This document shows positions 53,074 to 62,218 of a stretch of DNA of 64,000 nt, in pieces. Position 1 is the stretch's first letter; the number at the start of each line of letters is the position of its first letter. The stretch spans positions 16,962 through 80,961 of the forward strand of contig NZ_VMDW02000058.1 in assembly GCF_007644045.2 (NCBI RefSeq), written 5' to 3'. A program made the translations under genes and the position numbers. The DNA comes from Vogesella urethralis. Lineage in GTDB: Bacteria > Pseudomonadota > Gammaproteobacteria > Burkholderiales > Chromobacteriaceae. The notes beneath the pieces were generated by a model, which searched no databases, was not told the DNA's origin, and saw only the letters and a program-made list of their open reading frames with translations.

Positions 53074-53885
53074 AGGGGTTGGCAATGCGGGCAGAAGCAG
53101 CTGCTGCGCTGGCCCTGGCGAAGTTCGGCGATCAGCGCGCCGCAATCATGACAGGTCAGGCCGGCGCGGCCATACACTTTATAGCTTTGCTGGAAGTAGC
53201 CGGGCTTGCCCTTGGCGTCGGTAAAGTCGCGCAGGCTGCTGCCGCCGGCCTCGATGGCACGTGCCAGCACGCGCTTGATCTCGGTGGCCAGCCGGTCGCA
53301 GTCGGCTCGGCCAAGCTGGCGCGACTCGCGCGCCGGGTGAATGCCGGCGTAGAACAGCGATTCGTTGGCGTAGATGTTGCCGACGCCCACCACGACATGG
53401 TTGTCCATGATGCTGAGCTTGATGGCGCTGCCGCGGCGGCGGGTTGCCTCGAACAGCACGCTGCCGTCGAAGGCGTCCGACAGCGGCTCCGGCCCCAGGT
53501 TCGCCAGCAGCGGGTGCGCCTCGGCCGGCCCCTGCTGCCACAGCATAGCGCCGAAACGGCGCGGGTCGCGATAGCGCAGAACCGTTTCACCCAGTTCGAT
53601 GTCTATGTGGTCGTGCTTGTCGGGCAGGGTGCCCGGCGGCACAAAGCGCAGGCTGCCGGACATGCCCAGGTGCACGATCAGCGTGCCGTGGTCGAAATCC
53701 ACCAGCAGGTATTTGGCGCGGCGGCTAACGCCGCGTACCGTGCGTCCGGCCAGCAGGGAGGGCAGCTCGGGCGGCACCGGCCAGCGCAGGCTGGGCTGAC
53801 GCAGCAGCACGCCGCGCACGGTGGCGCCTTCTAGCTGCGGGCTGACGCCGCGGCGGGTGGTTTCGACTTCTGGCAATTCCGGCAT
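53070..53885 (-). CDS. mutM: Formamidopyrimidine-DNA glycosylase
   Basis: A 271-residue bifunctional glycosylase/lyase removing 8-oxoguanine and formamidopyrimidines. The N-terminal [12 protein letters not shown] gives catalytic Pro1 and Glu2; K57 lies in [20 protein letters not shown] is the H2TH region; the C-terminal zinc finger is CHDCG...CFCPHCQ. Its start at 53885 is divergent from the TPR lipoprotein gene. Confidence 0.97.
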   Translation of the reverse strand: MPELPEVETTRRGVSPQLEGATVRGVLLRQPSLRWPVPPELPSLLAGRTVRGVSRRAKYLLVDFDHGTLIVHLGMSGSLRFVPPGTLPDKHDHIDIELGETVLRYRDPRRFGAMLWQQGPAEAHPLLANLGPEPLSDAFDGSVLFEATRRRGSAIKLSIMDNHVVVGVGNIYANESLFYAGIHPARESRQLGRADCDRLATEIKRVLARAIEAGGSSLRDFTDAKGKPGYFQQSYKVYGRAGLTCHDCGALIAELRQGQRSSCFCPHCQPL

Positions 53886-53963
53886 GGGACTGTCCTTGCG
53901 CGCTGCATGAATTCACTGGATGGCATGGTATTCTACCTGCCTGTATCGAAGTCTGGGCCTAGC

Positions 53964-55727
53964 ATGAATGCACTTTTCAGATTTGCCGCAGTACTCGCCC
54001 CGCTGGCATTGGCTGCCTGCGCCTCGACCACGCCGCCGGTGGTGACAGCTCCGGTTGCCAGCCAGCCGGTCGCCGCCGCGCCGGAGCAGGACGACGAGCC
54101 GAAGGTCGTGGCCGACGCCGACAATCCGGCCGTCCCCAAGCTGCAGCTGAAACCGGAGTGGTTGTACGGCGTGGTGATCTCGGAGTTGGCCGCACAGCGC
54201 GGTAACGTGGCCCAGGCTGCCGAAACCTACCTGTCGCTGGCGCGTACTACCCGCGACCCGCGTCTGGCGCGCCGTGCATCGGAATTTGCCTTGTTCGCTG
54301 GCCAGATCAACACCGCCAGTGCGGCACTGAGCCTGTGGCTGGAGCTGGACCCGGCAGATGAAGTGGCGCGCGAGCAGTTCTTCATCACCCTGTTGCGCAG
54401 CGGCAAACTGGCCGAAAGCCGCGGTTTGCTGGAAACCATGCTGCAGCAGCAGCCCAAGCGCGCTGCCGCCATCTTCGTCCAGCTGGCGCGGCTGGCTGCC
54501 CGCCAGAGCGACAAAGCCGGCACCGAGCAGCTGGTGAGCGAGTTGGCCGCACGCTACCCCGATTTGCCGGAAGCCCGCTTTGCCCATCTGGCGGCGGCGG
54601 CCGAGGCCGGCAAGCAGGACGCTGTCGATGCCGAGCTGGCCCGCCTGGCGCAGATTGCCCCGCAGTGGGACCTGCCGGTCATGTGGCAGCTGGAGCGCCT
54701 GCGCCGCCAGAGCCCGACACTGGCGACCGAGTTCCTGAAAGCCGAGCTGGCGCGCCGGCCGCAGGCCAGCGTCGAGCTGGGCATGAACTATATCCGTCTG
54801 CTGGCGGGCGAGAAGCGCTACACCGAAGCCGATGCCTACGCGCAGACCTTGCTGCAACGCTTCCCCAAGCAACCGGCACTGCTGCATCTGGCCGGCCTGC
54901 TGGCGTTCCAGAACGGCAAGCTGGAGCCGGCCAGGCAGTATCTGCAGGCGGCGCTGGCCAACGGTTTCAACGACCCGAACGAACTGCGCTTCGTGCTGGC
55001 CCAACTGGCAGAAGAGCGCAAACAGCCGCAGGAAGCGCAAACCTGGTACGCACAGGTAGACGCGGGCGATAACCTGCTGCCTGCCAAGGTGCGCCTGGCG
55101 CAGCTGCAGGCAGCGGCAGGTTTGTGGCAGCAAGCCATCGACAGCCTGGCGCCGTTGGCCGCCGACCCGCAGCAGACGGTACGCATCAGCCTGGCCCAGT
55201 CGCGTATTGCCAAGGACGCCGGCCAGCCGCAGCGTGCCGTCGAGCTGATGGACCAGGCGCTGAAGGCCATGCCGCAGCAGGCCGATCTGCTGTATGAACG
55301 CGCGCTGCTGCTGGACGGCTTGCAACGCCCGGCGGAAGCCGAGCAGGATCTGCGTGCCATCCTGAAAAACCGTCCGGACGACGCCCAGACCCTGAACGCC
55401 CTCGGCTACGTACTGGCCAATCAGGGCCGCAACCTGAAAGAAGCGCAAGGCTATATCGAGCAGGCGCTGAAGGCCGAGCCCGATAGCGCCATGTTCCTCG
55501 ATAGCCTGGGCTGGGTGTTGTACCGCCAGGGCCACGCCCAGCAGGCGCTGAAATACCTGCAGGATGCCCACGCCCGCATGGCCGACCCGGAAGTGGCCGC
55601 CCATCTGGGCGAGGTGTTGTGGAGCCTGGGGCGCAAGGACGAAGCCCGCGCCGTGTGGGACAAGGCCCGCCAGCAAGACCCGGATCACCCGGTACTGACC
55701 GAAACCCTTAACCGACTGAAACCATGA
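53964..55727 (+). CDS. TPR-repeat lipoprotein
   Basis: A 587-residue lipoprotein (LALAACAST, lipobox Cys18) with a Pro/Val/Ala-rich linker to about 50, then tandem TPR units: about 85-150, 190-260 and the clearest at about 420-587 (PADLLYERALLLDGLQRPAEAEQDLRAILK, LNALGYVLANQGRNLKEAQGYIEQALKAEP, LDSLGWVLYRQGHAQQALKYLQDAH). The family is commonly next to lolB and ispE in betaproteobacteria. Likely an outer-membrane or periplasmic assembly partner; the actual role is not known. Overlaps lolB by 4 nt. Confidence 0.9.
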   Translation: MNALFRFAAVLAPLALAACASTTPPVVTAPVASQPVAAAPEQDDEPKVVADADNPAVPKLQLKPEWLYGVVISELAAQRGNVAQAAETYLSLARTTRDPRLARRASEFALFAGQINTASAALSLWLELDPADEVAREQFFITLLRSGKLAESRGLLETMLQQQPKRAAAIFVQLARLAARQSDKAGTEQLVSELAARYPDLPEARFAHLAAAAEAGKQDAVDAELARLAQIAPQWDLPVMWQLERLRRQSPTLATEFLKAELARRPQASVELGMNYIRLLAGEKRYTEADAYAQTLLQRFPKQPALLHLAGLLAFQNGKLEPARQYLQAALANGFNDPNELRFVLAQLAEERKQPQEAQTWYAQVDAGDNLLPAKVRLAQLQAAAGLWQQAIDSLAPLAADPQQTVRISLAQSRIAKDAGQPQRAVELMDQALKAMPQQADLLYERALLLDGLQRPAEAEQDLRAILKNRPDDAQTLNALGYVLANQGRNLKEAQGYIEQALKAEPDSAMFLDSLGWVLYRQGHAQQALKYLQDAHARMADPEVAAHLGEVLWSLGRKDEARAVWDKARQQDPDHPVLTETLNRLKP

Positions 55728-56287
55728 AGCCTTACTTTGGCTGGCTACTGGCCGGCCTGCTGCTGGCCGGTTGTGCCAGCACCCCCGAACTGAATGCCCC
55801 GCTGGCGACGCCGGCAGCCAGCGTACAGGACCAAGCGTTTGAAACCGGCGGCCGCCTGGCCGTCAATTATCAGGGCAAGGGCGAAGTGGCCAGCTTTGAC
55901 TGGCAGCACGCGCCCGAGCGCGACCAGCTGGACGTGAAAACGCCGATCGGCAATACCGTAGCCAGCCTTAGCCGCGATCGCCACGGCGTGACGCTGAAGG
56001 CCAACGGCAAAGAGCAGTACGCCGCCGACGTGGAAACGCTGACCGAGGCCACGCTGGGTTGGCCGCTGCCGCTGTCCAATCTGGCCTGGTGGGCGCGCGG
56101 GCACGCCGCCCCCGGCTGGCCCGCCAGCTACGCCGACGATGGCCGCCTGCAACAGCAAGGCTGGCTGATCCGCAATACCCAGGACGCCGATACCCGCCTG
56201 CCGCGCCGGCTGGAGCTGGAACGCGAAGGCATGAGCATCCGCCTGGTGTTCTCGCGCTGGCAGTGGCAAACCGAACCGCAACCCTGA
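55724..56287 (+). CDS. lolB: Outer-membrane lipoprotein LolB
   Basis: A 187-residue lipoprotein (LLLAGCAST, Cys17), the receptor that inserts lipoproteins in the outer membrane after LolA. FETGGRLAVNYQGKGEVASFDWQH, LDVKTPIGNTVASLSRDRHGVTL and LPLSNLAWWARGHAAPG follow the family. ATGA overlap with the TPR gene; ispE starts 5 nt later. Confidence 0.93.
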   Translation: MKPYFGWLLAGLLLAGCASTPELNAPLATPAASVQDQAFETGGRLAVNYQGKGEVASFDWQHAPERDQLDVKTPIGNTVASLSRDRHGVTLKANGKEQYAADVETLTEATLGWPLPLSNLAWWARGHAAPGWPASYADDGRLQQQGWLIRNTQDADTRLPRRLELEREGMSIRLVFSRWQWQTEPQP

Positions 56288-56292
56288 ACATC

Positions 56293-57147
56293 ATGCAAGC
56301 ACCGATCTTCCACACCTTCCCGGCTCCGGCCAAACTGAACCTGACTCTGTTGATCACCGGCAAGCGCGACGACGGCTACCATTTATTGGATACCGACTTC
56401 CGCTTTATCGATCTGTGCGACAGCATCGATATCGCTGTGCGCGACGATGGCGTCATCGAACTGCTGAACCCGATGCCGGACGTGCCGGCCGACAACGATC
56501 TCACCGTGCGCGCCGCCCGCTTGCTGCAGCAAGCAACTGGGTGTACGCAAGGCGCCACGCTGCGTGTGCACAAGCGCATTCCGATGGGTGGCGGCCTGGG
56601 CGGCGGCTCGTCCGATGCGGCCACCGTGCTGCTGGCGCTGAACCAGTTATGGGGTTGCGGGCTGGACCGTCAGGCGCTGATGCAGCTGGGGGTAAAGCTG
56701 GGTGCCGACGTGCCGGTATTCATCTTCGGCCAGAACGCCCGCGCTACCGGTATCGGTGAGGGGCTGACGCCGCTGACGCTGCCGGAAGCGTGGTATGTGG
56801 TATGCAAGCCACCTGTTCACGTGGCGACCGGGCCGGTATTCCAAGAATTTTCACAAAAGTTGTTGACAGGGGAGGTTCGCTTCTCCATAATGCGAAGCCT
56901 GTCTGGCGCGACGCAGAAACAAAACGATCTGCAAGCGGTAGTCACAGAAAAATATCCAGCGGTAAAACAGGTTCTGAATCGTTTGAGTGAATACGGTTCG
57001 CCGCTGATGACAGGTTCGGGAGCATGCGTGTTTCTGGAGCTGGCAAACGAAGATCAAGCAAATCAGGTATTCCAGTCCTTGTCTGGTGAAATGGCTGTGT
57101 ATGTTGCTAAGGGGTTAGCGGAGCATCCGGTCTCAGGCGGGGATTAG
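56293..57147 (+). CDS. ispE: 4-diphosphocytidyl-2-C-methyl-D-erythritol kinase
   Basis: A 284-residue GHMP kinase of the MEP isoprenoid pathway. PAPAKLNLTLLITGKRDDGYHLLDTDF at the start, the ATP loop PMGGGLGGGSSDAATVLLALN, and GADVPVFIFGQNARATGIGE are present; the C-terminal PLMTGSGACVF is the third motif. From about 56840 to the end, the codon use is more AT-rich, because this part contains the promoter for tRNA-Gln and prs. Confidence 0.95.
   Translation: MQAPIFHTFPAPAKLNLTLLITGKRDDGYHLLDTDFRFIDLCDSIDIAVRDDGVIELLNPMPDVPADNDLTVRAARLLQQATGCTQGATLRVHKRIPMGGGLGGGSSDAATVLLALNQLWGCGLDRQALMQLGVKLGADVPVFIFGQNARATGIGEGLTPLTLPEAWYVVCKPPVHVATGPVFQEFSQKLLTGEVRFSIMRSLSGATQKQNDLQAVVTEKYPAVKQVLNRLSEYGSPLMTGSGACVFLELANEDQANQVFQSLSGEMAVYVAKGLAEHPVSGGD
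56863..56891 (+). promoter_or_regulatory. Sigma-70 promoter inside ispE for tRNA-Gln and prs
   Basis: TTGACA (56863-56868), a 17-nt spacer and CATAAT (56886-56891) form a near-consensus promoter within the ispE reading frame. Predicted start is near 56898, about 260 nt before tRNA-Gln. Confidence 0.8.
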
Positions 57148-57156
57148 CAAGGATAC

Positions 57157-57233
57157 TGGGGAGTCGCCAAGTTGGTTAAGGCACCGGATTTTGATTCCGG
57201 CATGCGAAGGTTCGAATCCTTCCTCCTCAGCCA
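57157..57233 (+). tRNA. tRNA-Gln (anticodon TTG)
   Basis: TGGGGAG pairs with CTCCTCA (one G-U), the D-arm is GTCGCCAAGTTGGTTAAGGCA, the anticodon arm CCGGA-TTTTGAT-TCCGG gives TTG, and the T-arm is GAAGG-TTCGAAT-CCTTC. CCA is encoded (57231-57233). It begins 9 nt after the ispE stop. Confidence 0.97.
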
Positions 57234-57259
57234 AGCTTCCAGAGTGAAGTGAGAAAAAG

Positions 57260-57290
57260 AGCGTGTAAGATGACTTACACGCTTTTTCTT
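57260..57290 (+). terminator. Hairpin between tRNA-Gln and prs
   Basis: AGCGTGTAAG (57260-57269) and CTTACACGCT (57274-57283) form a 10-bp stem with a 4-nt loop, then TTTTCTT. It should stop or attenuate transcription from the tRNA into prs, which starts 29 nt further on. Confidence 0.85.
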
Positions 57291-57318
57291 TATCTACCGA
57301 TCCTAAGGCATTCCAGTT

Positions 57319-58302
57319 ATGGCGGCATACGATAGTTTGATGGTCTTCACCGGGACAGCGAACCCGGAACTTGCACAAAACGTGGTGAAACACCTCGATA
57401 TTTCCCTCGGCCGCGCCGATGTGGGCAAGTTCAGTGATGGTGAAGTGGCAGTGGAATTGCTGGAAAACGTACGCGGTCGCGATGTTTTCATCCTGCAACC
57501 CACCTGTGCCCCAACCAACGACAACCTGATGGAAATCCTGACCATGGCCGACGCGCTCAAGCGTGCTTCTGCCGGTCGTATTACCGCGGCGATTCCGTAC
57601 TTCGGCTACGCCCGTCAGGACCGTCGTCCGCGTTCCGCCCGTGTACCCATCACCGCCAAGCTGGTTGCCAACATGCTGACCAGCGCCGGTATCGACCGTG
57701 TGCTCACCGTCGACCTGCACGCCGACCAGATCCAGGGTTTCTTCGACATGCCGGTGGACAACGTGTACGCCACCCCGGTACTGCTGAAGGACATCCGTGC
57801 CCAGCGCATCGACGACCTGATCGTGGTGAGCCCGGACGTAGGCGGCGTAGTGCGTGCCCGTGCCGTTGCCAAGGCGCTGAATACCGATCTGGCCATCATC
57901 GACAAACGTCGTCCGAAGGCTAACGTCGCCGAAGTGATGAACATCATCGGTGAAGTTCAGGGTCGTACCTGCCTGATCATCGACGACATGATCGACACCG
58001 CCAATACCCTGTGCAAGGCCGCTTCTGCGCTGAAAGAGCGTGGCGCCGAGCGCGTACTGGCTTACGCTTCCCACGCCGTGTTCTCCGGACAGGCCGTGGA
58101 TCGCATCAACAATTCGGACATCGACGAAGTGGTGATTACCGACACCATTCCGCTGTCGGCCCAGGCCAAGCAATGCCCGCGCATCCGCGTGGTTTCGATT
58201 GGCGGCCTGATCGCGGAAACCCTGCGTCGCATCAACAACGAAGAATCGGTGTCCTACCTCTTCAACGAGGATCTGGTTTCGTCGGGCGCTTGCCTGCCGT
58301 AA
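57319..58302 (+). CDS. prs: Ribose-phosphate pyrophosphokinase
   Basis: A 327-residue PRPP synthase. [51 protein letters not shown] (ATP loop), [27 protein letters not shown] (metal His), and [18 protein letters not shown] and [12 protein letters not shown] (PRPP-binding) are intact. Makes PRPP for nucleotide, His and Trp synthesis. Close to the E. coli protein (315 aa), with a few extra residues at both ends. Confidence 0.97.
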   Translation: MAAYDSLMVFTGTANPELAQNVVKHLDISLGRADVGKFSDGEVAVELLENVRGRDVFILQPTCAPTNDNLMEILTMADALKRASAGRITAAIPYFGYARQDRRPRSARVPITAKLVANMLTSAGIDRVLTVDLHADQIQGFFDMPVDNVYATPVLLKDIRAQRIDDLIVVSPDVGGVVRARAVAKALNTDLAIIDKRRPKANVAEVMNIIGEVQGRTCLIIDDMIDTANTLCKAASALKERGAERVLAYASHAVFSGQAVDRINNSDIDEVVITDTIPLSAQAKQCPRIRVVSIGGLIAETLRRINNEESVSYLFNEDLVSSGACLP

Positions 58303-58305
58303 CGT

Positions 58306-58331
58306 TCAGCCCGCTGGTCGCGGCGGGCTGA
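58306..58331. repeat. Inverted repeat between prs and rplY
   Basis: TCAGCCCGC (58306-58314) and GCGGGCTGA (58323-58331) make a 9-bp stem with an 8-nt loop. There is no U-tract, so read-through into rplY is likely; it may be a stability or processing hairpin. Confidence 0.6.
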
Positions 58332-58371
58332 CAATTTAACTTAAGCTGAAAAGCTCACTGGAGTATCAAAC

Positions 58372-58659
58372 ATGGCAATCGAAGTTATCGCCTCCAAGCG
58401 TGTACAAGAAGGTACTGGTGCGAGCCGCCGCCTGCGTAACGCTGGTCAAACCCCGGCTGTGGTATACGGCGCTGGTAAAGAAGCCGTATCCATCACCCTG
58501 GATCACAACACCATGTACTACGCGCTGAAGAACGAAGCGTTCCACAACGAAGTACTGGATCTGGTTATCGACGGCCAGAAAGAGCAAGTAAAAATCGCTG
58601 ACTTCCAGATGCACCCGTTCAAGCAACTGGTTCTGCACATCGACTTCGCTCGCGTGTAA
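58372..58659 (+). CDS. rplY: 50S ribosomal protein L25 (short form)
   Basis: A 95-residue L25, which binds 5S r[36 protein letters not shown] and [19 protein letters not shown] cover the complete 5S-binding domain. The C-terminal CTC extension found in many betaproteobacteria is missing, so this is the E. coli-type short form. A ribosome-binding site (GGAG at about 58359) precedes it. Confidence 0.95.
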   Translation: MAIEVIASKRVQEGTGASRRLRNAGQTPAVVYGAGKEAVSITLDHNTMYYALKNEAFHNEVLDLVIDGQKEQVKIADFQMHPFKQLVLHIDFARV

Positions 58660-58695
58660 AAGATTGCGCCGTGCCGCCTGGCGGTAACGGTACTG

Positions 58696-58730
58696 GGCTC
58701 GTTGCGGTTAAACCTGCAGCGGGCCTTTTT
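58696..58730 (+). terminator. Terminator of rplY
   Basis: An imperfect stem of about 12 bp (GGCTCGTTGCGG with TGCAGCGGGCC, several G-U pairs) from 58696 to 58725 is followed by TTTTT (58726-58730), just before pth. Confidence 0.6.
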
Positions 58731-58745
58731 CATGGAATGCAGCAG

Positions 58746-59327
58746 ATGACCGCCATCCGTCTGGTAGTCGGCCTGGGCAACCCCGGTGCCGAATACGAAA
58801 AAACCCGTCACAACGCCGGCTTTTGGCTGGTGGACGAGCTGGCCTGGCAGCACAAGGCCCCGCTACGCGCCGAAGGCAAATACAGCGGCGACGTGTCGCG
58901 CGCGGTACTGCCCGGCGGCGACCTGTGGCTGCTCAAGCCGATGACCTACATGAACCTGTCCGGCCAGGCCGTGGGGGCGCTGGCGCGCTTCTACAAGATT
59001 GCGCCGGAAGAAATCCTGGTGGTGCACGACGAGCTGGACCTGCCCCCCGGCGCGGCCCGCTTCAAGCAGGGCGGCGGCCACGGCGGCCATAACGGTCTGA
59101 AAGACATCATCGCCAAGCTGGGCTCGCCCAATTTCTGGCGCCTGCGCATCGGTATCGGCCACCCCGGCGACCGCAACGAAGTGGCCAACTTCGTGCTGAA
59201 AAAAGCGCGCGCCGAAGAGCAGCAAGCCATCGATGACGCTATTGCCAAAGCCATGCAGGTGATGCCGCAAGCCATCGCCGGCGACATGGCCGTGGCCATG
59301 AAAACGCTGCACACCGCCGCCAAATAA
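58746..59327 (+). CDS. pth: Peptidyl-tRNA hydrolase
   Basis: A 193-residue enzyme releasing peptide from stalled peptidyl-t[31 protein letters not shown] has the conserved N and catalytic [28 protein letters not shown] and [13 protein letters not shown] follow. The start at 58746 fits the usual [14 protein letters not shown]; an in-frame ATG at 58737 would add three residues. Confidence 0.95.
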   Translation: MTAIRLVVGLGNPGAEYEKTRHNAGFWLVDELAWQHKAPLRAEGKYSGDVSRAVLPGGDLWLLKPMTYMNLSGQAVGALARFYKIAPEEILVVHDELDLPPGAARFKQGGGHGGHNGLKDIIAKLGSPNFWRLRIGIGHPGDRNEVANFVLKKARAEEQQAIDDAIAKAMQVMPQAIAGDMAVAMKTLHTAAK

Positions 59328-59334
59328 GCAGCAG

Positions 59335-59345
59335 GGTTGGCCGCA
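59335..59345 (+). repeat. GGTTGGCCGCA copy just after pth
   Basis: The full 11-mer is 7 nt after the pth stop in a 112-nt gap before ychF. No inverted partner is present, so here it is not a terminator stem. Confidence 0.75.
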
Positions 59346-59439
59346 AGCGCCTGATAAGCAAAGAACACGGCACCGGGTGGTACAATCACGCGGTGTATGC
59401 CTGCCCAGCGTGGCAGGCCGGATATTTCGAGGAATCACC

Positions 59440-60531
59440 ATGAGTCTGAAATGCGGTATTGTCGGCCTGCCCAACGTTGGCAAGTCCACCCTGTTCAACG
59501 CCCTGACCAAGGCCGGCATTGAAGCGGCCAACTACCCGTTCTGCACCATCGAGCCGAACGTGGGCATCGTGGAAGTGCCGGACCCGCGCCTGCAACAGCT
59601 GGCCGCCATCATCAACCCGCAGAAAATCCAGCCCGCCATCGTCGAGTTCGTCGACATCGCCGGCCTGGTAGCGGGCGCCTCCAAGGGCGAAGGCCTGGGT
59701 AACAAGTTCCTGGCCAACATCCGCGAAACCGACGCCATCGTGAACGTGGTGCGCTGCTTCGACGACGACAACATCGTGCACGTTGCCGGCAAGGTAGACC
59801 CGATTTCCGATATCGAAACCATCGGTACCGAACTGGCGCTGGCCGACCTGGCCTCGGTAGAAAAAGCCATCGCCCGCGACGGCAAGAAAGCCAAGTCTGG
59901 CGACAAGGACGCGCAAAAGCTGGTAGCGGTACTGGAAAAACTGCTGCCGCACCTGAACGAAGGCAAGCCGCTGCGCAGCTTCAAGCTGGACGACGAAGAA
60001 AAAGCCCTGCTGAAGCCGCTGTGCCTGCTGACCATCAAGCCGGCGATGTACGTGGCCAACGTGGCCGAAGACGGCTTCCAGAACAACCCGCACCTGGACA
60101 AGCTCACCGCGCTGGCGGCTGCTGAAGGCGCGCCGGTAGTGGCCCTGTGCGCCGCTATCGAAAGCGAAATCGCCGACCTGGACGATGCCGACAAGGCCGA
60201 GTTCCTGGCCGAAATGGGCCTGGAAGAGCCGGGTCTGGACCGCCTGATCCGCACCGGCTACAAGCTGCTGGGCCTGCAAACCTACTTCACCGCTGGCGTG
60301 AAGGAAGTGCGTGCCTGGACCATCCGCGTTGGCGACACCGCCCCGCAAGCGGCCGGCGTGATCCACACCGACTTCGAGCGCGGCTTCATCCGTGCCCAGA
60401 CCATCGCCTTTGACGACTTCATCAGCCTGGGTGGCGAAGCCAAGGCCAAGGAAGCCGGCAAGATGCGTGCCGAAGGCAAGGAATACGTGGTGCAGGATGG
60501 TGACGTACTGAACTTCCTGTTCAACGTCTAA
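59440..60531 (+). CDS. ychF: Redox-regulated ATPase YchF (OLA1 family)
   Basis: A 363-residue P-loop protein, same length as E. coli Ych[16 protein letters not shown] (Walker A), [21 protein letters not shown] (switch I), [23 protein letters not shown] (switch II) and the C-terminal TGS-like domain ending [18 protein letters not shown] are clear. Ribosome-associated ATPase with a role in stress response. AGGAA precedes the ATG. Confidence 0.97.
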   Translation: MSLKCGIVGLPNVGKSTLFNALTKAGIEAANYPFCTIEPNVGIVEVPDPRLQQLAAIINPQKIQPAIVEFVDIAGLVAGASKGEGLGNKFLANIRETDAIVNVVRCFDDDNIVHVAGKVDPISDIETIGTELALADLASVEKAIARDGKKAKSGDKDAQKLVAVLEKLLPHLNEGKPLRSFKLDDEEKALLKPLCLLTIKPAMYVANVAEDGFQNNPHLDKLTALAAAEGAPVVALCAAIESEIADLDDADKAEFLAEMGLEEPGLDRLIRTGYKLLGLQTYFTAGVKEVRAWTIRVGDTAPQAAGVIHTDFERGFIRAQTIAFDDFISLGGEAKAKEAGKMRAEGKEYVVQDGDVLNFLFNV

Positions 60532-60547
60532 GCGCCTTCCGATCCAG

Positions 60548-60570
60548 CCGGCCCTTTGGGGCCGGTTTTT
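60548..60570 (+). terminator. Terminator of ychF
   Basis: CCGGCCC (60548-60554) and GGGCCGG (60559-60565), then TTTTT. Confidence 0.92.
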
Positions 60571-60645
60571 CATTTGCTTAGCGGTTTTTGTTCCAAGCGA
60601 AAGCTGGAGTAAAACAGTCGGCTTTGTTATAGTTCTTTTCATTGT

Positions 60646-60665
60646 ATTGATTGCGTAATCAATAG
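60646..60665. promoter_or_regulatory. Palindrome before the amino-acid binding protein gene
   Basis: TATTGATT (60646-60653) and AATCAATA (60658-60665) are perfect 8-bp arms with a 4-nt centre, 20 nt before the start codon. The position suits an operator that blocks transcription; the 6-nt spacing of TTGAT/ATCAA argues against an FNR box. Confidence 0.5.
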
Positions 60666-60684
60666 CCATCAGGAATAAACGAAC

Positions 60685-61464
60685 ATGAAAAAGACCCTCA
60701 TCACCCTGTCGCTGCTGGGCTTCGCGGCCAACGTTTATGCCGCCGATCTGCTGGAGACCGTGCAACAGCGCGGCACGCTGAAAATCGCACTGGAAGGCAC
60801 CTACCCGCCGTTCAACTTCAAGGACAAAGAGCAGAAGCTGACCGGTTTTGAAGTCGAGCTGGCCACCGCGCTGGCGCAAAAGCTGAAAGTGAAGCCGGAG
60901 TTCACTACCGGCGAATGGAGCGGTCTGTTGGCCGGCCTGCAAGGCGGCAAGTTCGATGTGGTGCTGAACCAGGTGTCGATTACCGACAAGCGCAAAGAAG
61001 TATTCGACTTCTCGCAGCCGTACACCATCTCCAGCGCCCAGCTGATCGTGCGCAAGAACGAAACCCGCGCCTTCAAGGGCCTGGCTGATCTGGCCGGCAA
61101 GAAGATGGGCGTGACCCAGGGCAGCAACTACGCCGAGATGGTGAAGGCGCAGGGCGGTATCGAAGCCAAGTTCTACCCGTCTGCCGCCGAAATCTTCCAG
61201 GATCTGGCGCAAGGCCGTGTTGATGCTGCCATCAACGACAGCCTGCTGATCCCGTTTGCCCTGAAAGAAGCCAAGCTGCCGCTGAAAGCCGGCGCCCCGG
61301 TAGGCGGTACCACCCAGATGGGTATTCCGTTTGCCAAAGGTAACCCCAAGTTCAAGGCGGCCATCGACAATGCGCTGAACGCCCTGCACAAAGACGGTAC
61401 CTTCAAGAAAATTTCGGTGAAATGGTTCGGTATTGATGTATCGAAAGCACCGGCTGCGCGATAA
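60685..61464 (+). CDS. Amino-acid (probably cystine) ABC transporter binding protein
   Basis: A 259-residue periplasmic protein: signal peptide to about VYA-ADLL (20), then TLKIALEGTYPPFNFKDKEQKLTGFEVELATALAQKLKVKPEF, the canonical polar-amino-acid SBP start, and KFDVVLNQVSITDKRKEVFDFSQPY. Closest in style to the FliY/TcyJ cystine-binding group. It is followed by a matching permease and a trans-sulfuration enzyme, which supports a sulfur amino acid as ligand. Confidence 0.88.
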   Translation: MKKTLITLSLLGFAANVYAADLLETVQQRGTLKIALEGTYPPFNFKDKEQKLTGFEVELATALAQKLKVKPEFTTGEWSGLLAGLQGGKFDVVLNQVSITDKRKEVFDFSQPYTISSAQLIVRKNETRAFKGLADLAGKKMGVTQGSNYAEMVKAQGGIEAKFYPSAAEIFQDLAQGRVDAAINDSLLIPFALKEAKLPLKAGAPVGGTTQMGIPFAKGNPKFKAAIDNALNALHKDGTFKKISVKWFGIDVSKAPAAR

Positions 61465-61483
61465 TCCGCCAGCTTGATTGTCA

Positions 61484-61509
61484 CGCCCCTGCCGTGTGCA
61501 GGGGCGTTT
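61484..61509 (+). terminator. Hairpin between binding protein and permease genes
   Basis: CGCCCCTGC (61484-61492) and GCAGGGGCG (61498-61506) with TTTG after. Located within the operon, it likely reduces permease expression relative to the binding protein. Confidence 0.75.
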
Positions 61510-61527
61510 GTGCTTTGGAGAGTGCAG

Positions 61528-62187
61528 ATGGAATGGTTGACCCTGGCGCAAGACGCGCTGCCGGTGCTGCTGAAAGGCACTGGCCTCACCCTGTTTTTTG
61601 CCGTCAGCGCCATGGTGCTGGGCCTGGCGCTGGGCTTTGCCGTGGCGTTGGTGCGCCTAGCCAAGGTACCGCTGCTGGCACCGTTGGCCGCGTTTTACGT
61701 CAGCGCCATGCGCGGTACGCCGCTGCTGGTGCAGATCTTCGTTATCTATTACGGTTTGCCGTCGGTGGGCATCGAGTTCGAGCCGGTTACCGCCGGCGTG
61801 CTGGCGCTGACGCTGAACGTGGCGGCCTATCTGTCGGAAAGCCTGCGCGGTGCCATCGCCGGCGTCGATAAAGGGCAGTGGGACGCGGCGCAGTCGCTGG
61901 GCCTGAGCTGGTGGCAGAGCATGCGCCACATCATCGCGCCGCAAGGCGTGCGGCTGGCGGTGCCCAGCCTGGCCAACAGCCTGATCTCGCTGATCAAGGA
62001 CACCTCGCTGGTGTCGGTGATTACCGTGTCCGAGCTGATGATGGCCACCAAGGACATGATCGCGCAGACCTTCCAGCCGCTGCCGCTGTACCTGATGGCG
62101 GCGGCCATCTACTGGGTGCTTAGCGCCGTGTTCGAGCGTGTGCAGAAACACGTCGAGCAGCACTTTGCCAAAGCCTACCAACGCTAG
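61528..62187 (+). CDS. Amino-acid ABC transporter permease (cystine type)
   Basis: A 219-residue permease with about five helices (HisM/YecS/TcyL family). The RGTPLLVQIFVIYYGLPSVGI segment and the EAA loop DAAQSLGLSWWQSMRHIIAPQGVRLAVPSLANSLISLIKDTSLVSVI are diagnostic. GGAGAG precedes the ATG. No ATPase gene follows directly; the next gene is metabolic, so the ATP-binding subunit must be elsewhere. Confidence 0.9.
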   Translation: MEWLTLAQDALPVLLKGTGLTLFFAVSAMVLGLALGFAVALVRLAKVPLLAPLAAFYVSAMRGTPLLVQIFVIYYGLPSVGIEFEPVTAGVLALTLNVAAYLSESLRGAIAGVDKGQWDAAQSLGLSWWQSMRHIIAPQGVRLAVPSLANSLISLIKDTSLVSVITVSELMMATKDMIAQTFQPLPLYLMAAAIYWVLSAVFERVQKHVEQHFAKAYQR

Positions 62188-62193
62188 CGGCCG

Positions 62194-62204
62194 GGTTGGC
62201 CGCA
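62194..62204 (+). repeat. GGTTGGCCGCA copy between permease and PLP enzyme genes
   Basis: The full word lies 6 nt after the permease stop and directly before the ribosome-binding site (AAGGGGAG) of the next gene. Confidence 0.75.
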
Positions 62205-62218
62205 AGGGGAGCCGTACG

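Noticed and set aside
5881..59370. Shared string TGATAAGCAAAG at 5881 and 59351 as a second repeat family
   Set aside because: Both lie near a copy of the over-represented word, but with only two copies and different flanks, chance is a sufficient explanation.
60648..60663. FNR/ANR box before the amino-acid binding protein
   Set aside because: TTGAT and ATCAA are 6 nt apart; FNR boxes need 4.
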